Assembly (NCBI GenBank): GCA_902494585.1
Contig: CABUUD010000057.1
Span: 1 to 11,323 of the forward strand
From: an uncultured Collinsella sp.
GTDB lineage: Bacteria; Actinomycetota; Coriobacteriia; Coriobacteriales; Coriobacteriaceae
Length of the DNA: 11,323 nt
Reading direction: 5' to 3'
Every line of letters begins with the position of its first letter. Within the stretch, counting starts at the first letter, position 1. Shown in pieces: positions 1 to 5,992 of this stretch. The translations under genes were made by a program, and so were the position numbers. The notes beneath the pieces are model-generated. The model made no database searches. It was not told the DNA's origin and saw nothing but the letters and a program-made list of their open reading frames with translations.

Positions 1-1092
1 ATCAATTTCCAAAACCGCAGTGTCGATGTCCGCGTCGGATTGGGCGCGTTCGAGGAGCTGTCGCGCATGTTTGCCTCGGCTGTGGGCAAACCCAAGCGGG
101 CGATGGTGGTTTGGAACAGCGCCACATCCGAGCGTTTTGGCGAGGTTGTCGAGCATGCGCTGGTCGACGCCGGTTTTGCCGTGTCTCCGCTTGTCCTCGA
201 GGTTTCGCCTGCCGGTGCTACGCTGGCCGATGCCGATACCGTTTTTGGCGCCCTGTCGGCTAACGGCATTACCTGCGACGATCTCGTTGTCGCTGTCGGC
301 GACGCGGCGACCTGCTCGGTCGTTTGCTGGTGTGCCAATCAGTGGTGCGGTCGCACCGAGTGCGCCTTGCTGCCGACGACGTTCGACGCCATGCTCACGG
401 TCGCGACGACCATGAAGCCACTCGTCGCCTCGTCGGCGAATGCGCTTCCCGCTATCGCGTTCCGTCCCGAGCCGGGCTTGGTCGTGTGTGACCTCGACCT
501 TGTTCGCGAAGCGGACCCCGAGGACCTCAAGCTCGGTTATGCGGTACTTGTTGGCACCATGCTTTCGAGCAGCAAGTCCCGTTGGAATCAGTTTACCGAG
601 ACCGTCCCCGAGATTCTCGCTGGCGAGGAAGTCGCGCTCGTCAATGCCGTTCAGTGGTCTCAGACTGCCCGCAAGGACGTACTGATGGCCACGAACCCGA
701 GCGCCCGCCATGCGCTCGATTTTGGCAAGACGGGGGAGCGTACCCTGCGCGCCTGTTTGGGCGATGCCGCTTCGCAGGTCCCTGCCTACCAGCTGTTGTC
801 CGAAGGTATGCGCTTTGAGGCGCGCCTAGCACATGATGCCTGCGACTTCGATATCGATTACGTCTTTGAGGTCGATGACTGCCTGGAGGACTTTGGTATC
901 GAGGAGTTTGCCTTCGATCTGGAGCCCGCCGCATATATCGAGGAATTCCGCAGGCAGCAGTTTGTCCGCTCGAACCGCAGTATGTTGCCGCTGCCCGCGG
1001 CACTTGGCGCCATTCGTCTAACGAGCGTTGAGGACGAGGTTCTTGAGCGCCATGCTCACGCCTACTTGGCTTCTCGCAAAGAACTTCTCTAA
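1..1092 (+). CDS. AroB-like (3-dehydroquinate synthase fold) protein, 5' partial, active site degenerate
   Basis: The frame is open from base 1 to a TAA at 1090-1092 (about 363 residues). The true start lies upstream; the in-frame TTG at 40 is probably internal, because family-like sequence (VDVRVGLGAFEEL) already precedes and spans it. The overall pattern matches AroB: an N-terminal strand, the 'GKPKRAMVVWN' nucleotide-fold strand, LPTT (370-381), 'PGLVVCDLDLV', and 'RHALDFGKT' aligned with the family's RxxLNFGHT. AroB converts DAHP to 3-dehydroquinate in the shikimate pathway using NAD and Zn/Co. Here the GGGVxGD loop is replaced (from about 298), the metal-binding Glu reads Val (544-546), the two His of GHTxGH read Lys and Arg (727, 739), and the HGE motif is missing. 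A Lys after LPTT and the Arg at 706-708 remain. Synteny with an M24 peptidase and efp matches the aroB position of other actinobacteria. The frame is intact, so this is a non-canonical or non-catalytic homologue rather than an obvious pseudogene. Family call is fairly sure; function is not. Confidence 0.8.
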   Translation: MNFQNRSVDVRVGLGAFEELSRMFASAVGKPKRAMVVWNSATSERFGEVVEHALVDAGFAVSPLVLEVSPAGATLADADTVFGALSANGITCDDLVVAVGDAATCSVVCWCANQWCGRTECALLPTTFDAMLTVATTMKPLVASSANALPAIAFRPEPGLVVCDLDLVREADPEDLKLGYAVLVGTMLSSSKSRWNQFTETVPEILAGEEVALVNAVQWSQTARKDVLMATNPSARHALDFGKTGERTLRACLGDAASQVPAYQLLSEGMRFEARLAHDACDFDIDYVFEVDDCLEDFGIEEFAFDLEPAAYIEEFRRQQFVRSNRSMLPLPAALGAIRLTSVEDEVLERHAHAYLASRKELL

Positions 1093-1098
1093 GTTTTA

Positions 1099-1124
1099 TT
1101 GACATCCATCGTCTTTCGTATCAT
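1099..1124 (+). promoter_or_regulatory. possible promoter upstream of the M24 peptidase gene
   Basis: A perfect TTGACA (1099-1104) lies just after the stop of the AroB-like gene, with TATCAT (1119-1124) downstream. The 14-nt spacer is shorter than the usual 16-18, so either the -10 is a different hexamer or the match is fortuitous. It would give a leader of roughly 95 nt for the peptidase gene. Confidence 0.3.
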
Positions 1125-1179
1125 GTTGAGGTGCGGGTTTTCATTCGGTTGCGGATCGCGTGCGAATCCGTCTTTCGAT

Positions 1180-1198
1180 CGGGACCCGTCCCGCTTTT
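1180..1198 (+). terminator. weak terminator-like hairpin in the leader of the peptidase gene
   Basis: CGGGA (1180-1184) and TCCCG (1189-1193) form a 5-bp GC stem with a 4-base loop, followed by CTTTTAT. This may be a weak terminator for the aro-side operon or a leader hairpin. The stem is short and the U-run has only four residues, so the call is tentative. Confidence 0.25.
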
Positions 1199-1224
1199 AT
1201 GAGGACAACAAGAAAGGAATCTGC

Positions 1225-2355
1225 ATGTCTGAGTTTGCTGCCGGTCCTGCCGGTCGTATCGAGCGCGTCCGTGCCCTGATGGCCGAGCGCGGCTACGACG
1301 CCATCGTCGTGCGCGACGAGGCCAATCTCCGTTGGCTCACGGGCGTGAAGGGCGTTTTCGATTACACCTTCGAGTTCCCTCACGCCGCGTTTATTACGGC
1401 CGATCAGTGCCTGTTCCACACCGACTCGCGCTATCTCAACAGTTTTGAGGAGAACACGCCCGCCGGCAGCCCCTGGGTCTACGACATGGACGAGGGCATC
1501 ATCCCCGGCTGGGTCGCCGGCAAGATTGCGGCCAACAAATGCCGCGTCTGCGCCGTCGAGGATGACATGCAGATTAACTTCTACCAGGGTATTCAGCGTG
1601 GTCTGGAGGACCGCTCCGTTGCCTGCATGCTGCCGCTGATGCATGACGACATCCGCAAGATGCGTGCCATCAAGGATGCAGAGGAGATCGAGCTCATGCG
1701 CCACGCGCAGTCGATCACCGATGCCGCCTTCCAGCACATGCTCGGCTTTATTAAGCCCGGTATGACCGAGAAACAGGTCCGCAACGAGCTCGAGAACTTT
1801 ATGTTCGCCAACGGCGCCGACAGTCTGGCCTTTGGCTCCATCGTCGCGAGCGGTCCCAACACCGCCAACCCGCATGCCGTCCCGAGCGACCGCGTGATCG
1901 AGAAGGGCGACTTTGTTCTCATGGATTACGGTGCGGGCTACTGCGACTACCGCTCCGACATGACGCGTACCGTCGTGATGGGCGAGCCCACCCAGGAGCA
2001 GCTCGACCTGTACGCGCTCGTGCGTCGCACCCATGAGGAGTGCGTCGCCGCCATCCATCCGGGCGTCGAGGGCAACGACATTTTCAAGCTTTCCAAGAAG
2101 ATCATCGGCGATGCCGGCTATGGCGATTACTACAACCATGGTCTGGGCCACGGCGTGGGCATCGACATCCACGAGCTGCCTAACTTCAACCGCAGCAAGA
2201 ATATCATCGAGGTCGGCTCGGTTATCACCATGGAGCCCGGCGTGTACCTGCCCGGCGTGGGCGGCGTGCGCCTGGAGGACTACGGCGTCGTCACCGAGAA
2301 CGGCTATGAGCCCTTCACCAAGACCCCGCACGACCTGCATATTATCGATTGCTAA
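1225..2355 (+). CDS. M24 family Xaa-Pro aminopeptidase (creatinase N-terminal domain)
   Basis: A cytosolic dinuclear-metal peptidase of 376 residues, expected to remove or cleave at Xaa-Pro bonds of short peptides. The start is the ATG at 1225, preceded by an AGAAAGGAA ribosome site at 1211-1219; the frame can be extended upstream to a TTG at 1099, but that stretch has no family similarity. Residues about 8-140 form the creatinase-type N-terminal domain and about 150-370 the pita-bread catalytic domain. All five metal ligands are visible: Asp234 (MDYGA), Asp245 (SDMTRT), His309 (GLGHG), Glu337 (MEPG) and Glu351 (RLEDYG). The catalytic-shell His217 (PHAVPSD) and His316 are also present. Length is normal for the PepQ/YqhT-type group. 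It lies between the aroB-type gene and efp, a common actinobacterial and Bacillus arrangement, and is followed by its own terminator. Family is certain; PepP versus PepQ specificity cannot be read from sequence. Confidence 0.95.
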   Translation: MSEFAAGPAGRIERVRALMAERGYDAIVVRDEANLRWLTGVKGVFDYTFEFPHAAFITADQCLFHTDSRYLNSFEENTPAGSPWVYDMDEGIIPGWVAGKIAANKCRVCAVEDDMQINFYQGIQRGLEDRSVACMLPLMHDDIRKMRAIKDAEEIELMRHAQSITDAAFQHMLGFIKPGMTEKQVRNELENFMFANGADSLAFGSIVASGPNTANPHAVPSDRVIEKGDFVLMDYGAGYCDYRSDMTRTVVMGEPTQEQLDLYALVRRTHEECVAAIHPGVEGNDIFKLSKKIIGDAGYGDYYNHGLGHGVGIDIHELPNFNRSKNIIEVGSVITMEPGVYLPGVGGVRLEDYGVVTENGYEPFTKTPHDLHIIDC

Positions 2356-2378
2356 ACCATCCATTTGGGTTTTTGGAG

Positions 2379-2421
2379 GCGGGGCGTCCGAATCGATTCG
2401 GGCGTCCCGCGTTCTCTTTTT
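2379..2421 (+). terminator. rho-independent terminator after the M24 peptidase
   Basis: Arms 2379-2394 and 2395-2410 are complementary over 16 bp with two G-U pairs; the centre AATCGATT supplies a 4-base loop. A TTCTCTTTTT tract follows (2412-2421). It lies 24 bases after the peptidase stop and separates that transcript from the efp unit. Confidence 0.85.
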
Positions 2422-2452
2422 ATGCGCTCGCCGCAGCCGGCGTCTGCAAGTG

Positions 2453-2458
2453 TATAAT
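2453..2458 (+). promoter_or_regulatory. -10 element (TATAAT) of the efp operon promoter
   Basis: A perfect TATAAT hexamer lies 57 bases upstream of the efp ATG and directly downstream of the terminator. No good -35 hexamer is seen at 16-18 nt, so -35 recognition may be weak. Transcription would start near 2465, giving a leader of about 50 nt. Confidence 0.55.
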
Positions 2459-2515
2459 TTCGCTCGTATGTAATTTGGACGCTTGTGCGTCTCGCCAATA
2501 ACAAGAAAGGTCGCT

Positions 2516-3079
2516 ATGCCTACTATCTCTACCGCCGACTTCAAGAACGGTCTCGGTCTCCGCATTAAGGACAAGGTCTACACCATTGTCGAGTTCCAGC
2601 ACGTCAAGCCGGGCAAGGGCGGCGCTTTCGTGCGCTACAAGACCCGCGACATCAAGAGCGGCCGCGTCGTCGAGAACACCTGCAACGCCGGCACCAAGTT
2701 CGAGAGCGTCATGCTCACCACCCGTGAGTTCCAGTACCTCTACAACGACGGCGCCGACTACATCTTCATGGATAACGAGTCCTACGAGCAGGTTCCCGTT
2801 CCCGAGGATATGGTGGGCGAGAACGCCAAGTGGCTGCGCGAGAATGACACCTGCCAGCTGCTCTTCGCCGACGACGAGCTCATGGGCGTGACCCCGCCGA
2901 TGTTCATCGAGACCACCATCGTCCAGACCGACCCGGGCTTCAAGGGCGATACCGTCCAGGGTTCCACCAAGCCCGCCACCATCGACACCGGCGCTGTCAT
3001 CCAGGTCCCCATGTACCTCAACGAGGGCGAGGTCATTAAGGTTGACACCCGCGACGGCAAGTTCGTCTCCCGCGTCTAG
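2516..3079 (+). CDS. efp: translation elongation factor P
   Basis: EF-P (187 residues, full family length) binds between the P and E sites of ribosomes stalled on polyproline stretches and promotes peptide-bond formation. The start is the ATG at 2516, with AAGAAAGG at 2503-2510; an upstream in-frame TTG at 2483 only adds unrelated residues. The N-terminal KOW-like domain (about 1-65) carries the tip loop KPGKGGAF with Lys34 at the position modified in other bacteria. Two OB domains follow, and the C-terminal signature (GEVIKVDTRDGKFVSR, about residues 169-184) is clear. It is the first gene of the operon and has its own -10 element. No modification enzyme (EpmA/EpmB, YmfI) is in the window, and the loop lacks the second proline of the PGKGP form reported for unmodified actinobacterial EF-P, so the state of Lys34 is open. 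Confidence 0.98.
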   Translation: MPTISTADFKNGLGLRIKDKVYTIVEFQHVKPGKGGAFVRYKTRDIKSGRVVENTCNAGTKFESVMLTTREFQYLYNDGADYIFMDNESYEQVPVPEDMVGENAKWLRENDTCQLLFADDELMGVTPPMFIETTIVQTDPGFKGDTVQGSTKPATIDTGAVIQVPMYLNEGEVIKVDTRDGKFVSRV

Positions 3080-3103
3080 CAACCAACTCTTCTAGGAGGA
3101 CTC

Positions 3104-3466
3104 ATGCCCCAGGAAATCAAGATTGACGGCATCGGCATTTCGCCCGATGTTCTGACCGCCATCGTCTCGCGCGCCGTCACGGATGTCGAGGGCATCGCCT
3201 CCGTGGGCGTCAAGGACCTTGCCACCAACCTTGTCTCCATGATGCTTTCGTCCAAGGCCCCGGCTTCCGAGCCGGCGGTCGAGGCCGAGGTCATCGGCGA
3301 CAAGCTCGCGCTTACCGTGCGCGTCGTGGTGTTCTTTGGCTATCCGTTCAAGAAACTCGCCGAGGCCGTTCGCGCCGCCGTGGTTGCCGCCATCGACGCC
3401 CAGGTGGGCGTCGAGGTCGAGCGCGTTGACGTTTGCATCGACGGCCTCGTTTTCCCCAAGGAGTAA
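3104..3466 (+). CDS. Asp23/Gls24 family envelope stress-type protein (YqhY-like)
   Basis: This 120-residue protein starts at an ATG with a strong AGGAGGA site (3094-3100). The Asp23/Gls24 (DUF322) pattern is visible: ISPDVLTAIVSRAVTDVEGI near the N-terminus, an alternating beta segment (LALTVRVVVFFGY, about 68-80), a helix (FKKLAEAVRAAVVAAI) and the closing VGVEVERVDVCIDGLVF. It has no signal peptide or membrane helix, so it is probably cytosolic. Its position just before nusB matches Bacillus subtilis yqhY (accB-accC-yqhY-nusB), whose product has been linked to acetyl-CoA carboxylase control. The same role here is inference, since no acc genes are in the window. It lies 24 bases after efp and 3 bases before nusB, so it is probably co-transcribed. 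Confidence 0.9.
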   Translation: MPQEIKIDGIGISPDVLTAIVSRAVTDVEGIASVGVKDLATNLVSMMLSSKAPASEPAVEAEVIGDKLALTVRVVVFFGYPFKKLAEAVRAAVVAAIDAQVGVEVERVDVCIDGLVFPKE

Positions 3467-3469
3467 CCT

Positions 3470-4054
3470 TTGAGCCTTAAGGTTTATCGCGGGCGTACGC
3501 TTGCCCGCAGTCAGGCGCTGCAGCTGCTGTTCCAGGCCGAGGCCACGGACAGCCCGCTCGAGTGCGTCCTCGAGGGCGATTTCCTGATCTCGAAGGGTCC
3601 CCTCGACCCCTATGCGCTGGAGCTGTGCCGCGGTGCCTACGAGCACATCGACCGCATCGACTGCGCCCTGCGCTCCGTCGCCAAGAACTGGGATCTTATG
3701 CGCATGCCCGGTGCCGACCGCAATCTGCTGCGCATCGCCGTCTATGAGATGCGCTTCCTCACCGACGAGGATGTCTCGGATGCCATCGTGATCAACGAGG
3801 CTGTCGAGCTTGCCAAGGCCTATGGCACCGACCAGTCCGCGTCGTTTGTCAACGGCGTGCTGGGCAAGATCGCTCGTAGCGAAGAGCTACCGGGCGAGGA
3901 CCTGTATCAGGAGCTGCTGGCCGAGGATCGTGCCCGCGAGGAGGCCCAGGCCGCCGAGGCTGCCGCCCAGGTTGCCGCCGCTCAGGCTGCGGCCGGCGTT
4001 CTCGACGAGGATGCCGAGGTCGCCGAGGCCGAGACCGGTACCGTCGAGGAGTAG
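3470..4054 (+). CDS. nusB: transcription antitermination factor NusB, with acidic/alanine-rich C-terminal tail
   Basis: NusB pairs with NusE (ribosomal protein S10) on boxA RNA to support antitermination of rRNA operons. The start is a TTG at 3470, supported by AAGGAG (3458-3463) six bases upstream, within the end of the previous gene. The all-helical NusB fold spans about residues 9-137: RSQALQLLFQAE, NWDLMRMPGADRNLLRIAVYEM, INEAVELAKAYGTDQSASFVNGVLGKI. These are the conserved helices and the typical FVNGVL motif. The protein is 194 residues, whereas NusB is usually about 130-150. The extra 55 or so residues are Ala/Glu-rich (EEAQAAEAAAQVAAAQAAAG, then an acidic end), probably disordered or helical, with no known function. 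xseB starts 2 bases after the stop. Confidence 0.95.
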   Translation: MSLKVYRGRTLARSQALQLLFQAEATDSPLECVLEGDFLISKGPLDPYALELCRGAYEHIDRIDCALRSVAKNWDLMRMPGADRNLLRIAVYEMRFLTDEDVSDAIVINEAVELAKAYGTDQSASFVNGVLGKIARSEELPGEDLYQELLAEDRAREEAQAAEAAAQVAAAQAAAGVLDEDAEVAEAETGTVEE

Positions 4055-4056
4055 CC

Positions 4057-4323
4057 ATGCCAGAGGGTTCCGTCCGCAACTTCGACGAGATCTCGGACCG
4101 CTTGGACCAGATTATCGCGACCGTTCGCTCCAAGGATACGTCCTTGGAGCGTTCGCTCGATTTGTTTGACGAGGCGATTGAGCTGGGCTCCCGTGCGGTC
4201 GATATGGTCGACAAGTTTGAGCTGACGCCGCGTGAGGCCGACAAGCTCGAGCAGGAATACGATGAGGATGCGGCAAGCGAGTCCCAAGATAGGCAGGCTG
4301 CATCCCCGGATACGAATGGTTGA
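4057..4323 (+). CDS. xseB: exodeoxyribonuclease VII small subunit
   Basis: XseB (88 residues) is the small helical subunit that assembles with XseA into exonuclease VII, which degrades single-stranded DNA to oligonucleotides. The family core is residues about 8-66: FDEISDRLDQIIATV, the LERSLDLFDEAIEL stretch (the classic 'LEESLxLFExGxxL' pattern), then a second helix with LTPREADKLE. The last 20 residues are hydrophilic and variable. The start is an ATG with GAGGAG (4046-4051) inside the end of nusB. The large-subunit gene xseA, normally adjacent, is not in this window. The TGA stop overlaps the tlyA ATG by one base. Confidence 0.92.
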   Translation: MPEGSVRNFDEISDRLDQIIATVRSKDTSLERSLDLFDEAIELGSRAVDMVDKFELTPREADKLEQEYDEDAASESQDRQAASPDTNG

Positions 4324-5135
4324 TGGCATTCATGAAACGCGTGCGTCTCGATGACGAACTGATTTCACAGGGCATCTGCGCCGATCGCGCGGATGCCCTT
4401 CGCACTCTTATGGCCGGCTTGGTTTCGAGTGGCGGCGAGCGTTTGACCTCTCCGGGGCTCAAGGTGACGCCGGGCCTGCCGCTGCACGTAAAGGGGCGCA
4501 TTCCGTACGTTGGGCGCGGCGGCCTTAAGCTCGAGGGTGCGCTCGATGCGTTTGGGATTGATCCGACGGACCTTGCTTGCCTCGATGTGGGCTGCTCCAC
4601 GGGCGGCTTTACTGATTGCCTGCTCAAGCGCGGCGCCGCGACCGTTGTCTCGGTCGACGTGGGCCGTGCCCAGTTCGACTGGTCGCTGCGCCAAGACGAT
4701 CGTGTGACGCTCCACGAGCGCACGAATGTGACGCAGTTGCCCGAGCTCGGCTACGGCGGCGCTATCGACTTGGCCGTGTGCGATGTGTCGTTTACGAGTA
4801 TCGCGAATATCATCGATGCCGTGCTGGCGTGCCTGAAACCTTCGGGTTCGTTTTGCACGCTCGTAAAGCCGCAGTTTGAGGCTCCGGCTGCTCTGGTGGG
4901 CGAGGGCGGTATCGTGACCGACCCCGCCGTCCGCCGCGATACGCTCGTGGCGGCGATTGGGCTGTTCGCCGCAAAGGGCTTGTTCCCGGTCGACGTGTGC
5001 GTTTCGCCCATCCATGGCGCCAAGGGTAACGTGGAGTTTTTCCTGTACGGCACGAGGTTTGCCCCCGGCGAACGCGCCGACGATGAGCTGCAATCCCAGG
5101 TATCGGTTTTGAGCGAGAAAGCTGCAACGCTATGA
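4323..5135 (+). CDS. tlyA: TlyA family rRNA (cytidine-2'-O)-methyltransferase
   Basis: TlyA proteins methylate the 2'-O of 16S C1409 and, in some species, 23S C1920, which affects subunit interaction and capreomycin susceptibility. The chosen start is the ATG at 4323 in a TGATG overlap with the xseB stop (270 residues). A later ATG at 4332 (MKRVRLDD) is equally possible, and neither has a clear Shine-Dalgarno, which suggests coupling to xseB. An S4 RNA-binding domain covers about 5-62, followed by the linker YVGRGGLKLEGAL. A FtsJ/RrmJ-type Rossmann domain follows, with SAM motif LDVGCSTGGFTD (87-98), FDWSLRQDDRV (118-128), Asp154 (CDVSF) and Lys182 (VKPQFE). Length and motifs are normal. The tlyA-nadK-recN order is conserved in actinobacteria such as Mycobacterium. 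Confidence 0.94.
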   Translation: MAFMKRVRLDDELISQGICADRADALRTLMAGLVSSGGERLTSPGLKVTPGLPLHVKGRIPYVGRGGLKLEGALDAFGIDPTDLACLDVGCSTGGFTDCLLKRGAATVVSVDVGRAQFDWSLRQDDRVTLHERTNVTQLPELGYGGAIDLAVCDVSFTSIANIIDAVLACLKPSGSFCTLVKPQFEAPAALVGEGGIVTDPAVRRDTLVAAIGLFAAKGLFPVDVCVSPIHGAKGNVEFFLYGTRFAPGERADDELQSQVSVLSEKAATL

Positions 5136-5992
5136 AGGTCTTTCTGGTTCCCAATTACTACAAGCAAGAGGCGGTCGAGAGCGGCCTGATGCTCGAGCTT
5201 TGGCTTTCGCGCCATGGTTACGAGGTCGCATGGGCTGCCGACCAGCGCTCCAAGATTCAGAGCACGCCCGATGTTGACGATGCCGACCTGGTCATTACGC
5301 TCGGCGGCGACGGTACGCTGCTGCGTGCCGCCCGTATCCTCAATTACCGCGAGATTCCCATTTTGGGGCTTTCCTATGGTCACCTGGGCTTTTTGACGGC
5401 AGCCAGTCCCGAGGAACGCGATATTTTGCAGGTTGTGAGCGATGCCCTGTCCGGTGAGCTCCATGTGAGCCGCCGCGCCACCATCGCCGCCGATATCGTC
5501 TCGGTGCGCGATGACGGCTCGAAGGACGTCGTGCGCACGTTTGCCCTCAACGATATGGCGCTTACGCGCGGGCCCCTGTCCGATATGGTTGAGTTCGACA
5601 TCACGGTGTCCGGACATCATATCGATCGCCTGCGCGGTGACGGTGTCGTTGTGTCCACGGCGACCGGCTCTACGGGCTATGCGCTTTCTGCCGGCGGTCC
5701 TATCGTGAGCCCCGATTACACGGGTATGGTTTGCGTGCCCATCGCCCCGCATACCATTCAGGCTCGCGCCTTCTTGACCTCGCCAAGCGATGTCGTCGAA
5801 ATCTTTATGTCCGATGATCGCCCAAGCGTTCCGGCCATCGCCATCGACGGACAGTTTATTACCTGCGACGGCACGGTCGAGAGCGTGGCTGTGCGTCGTG
5901 GTCCCGGCGATGTGCTGCTGCTGGATTACGGTCCCGAGAGCTTCTATAACTCGGTGAGCCGCGTGTTCTATGGAGTGCGCCATGATCGATGA
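5132..5992 (+). CDS. nadK: NAD kinase
   Basis: NadK phosphorylates NAD with ATP or polyphosphate to make NADP, the only route to NADP in most bacteria. The protein has 286 residues, and its ATG overlaps the tlyA TGA (ATGA), indicating coupling. Seen motifs are GGDGT (58-62, with catalytic Asp60), the LSYGHLGFLT strand (80-89), ALND (138-141, the NE/ND substrate-binding motif), DGVVVSTATGSTGYALSAGGP (170-190), and the C-terminal beta-sandwich with IAPHTIQAR. The N-terminus (MKVFLVPN) is the usual first beta strand. Nothing is missing. RecN synthesis starts within its last codons. Confidence 0.97.
   Translation: MKVFLVPNYYKQEAVESGLMLELWLSRHGYEVAWAADQRSKIQSTPDVDDADLVITLGGDGTLLRAARILNYREIPILGLSYGHLGFLTAASPEERDILQVVSDALSGELHVSRRATIAADIVSVRDDGSKDVVRTFALNDMALTRGPLSDMVEFDITVSGHHIDRLRGDGVVVSTATGSTGYALSAGGPIVSPDYTGMVCVPIAPHTIQARAFLTSPSDVVEIFMSDDRPSVPAIAIDGQFITCDGTVESVAVRRGPGDVLLLDYGPESFYNSVSRVFYGVRHDR

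Noticed and set aside
40..42. TTG as the true start of the AroB-like gene
   Set aside because: The upstream in-frame codons already encode the expected first strand of the fold, so the gene continues beyond the left edge.
1099..1224. Longer N-terminus for the M24 peptidase from the TTG at 1099
   Set aside because: The extra 42 residues have no family similarity and cover a promoter-like hexamer and a hairpin; the ATG at 1225 has a good ribosome site.
1141..2574. 477-codon open frame on the minus strand across the peptidase gene
   Set aside because: It is fully antisense to a gene with all M24 ligands, is rich in His/Asp/Val/Gly typical of GC-rich antisense frames, and has no recognisable domain.
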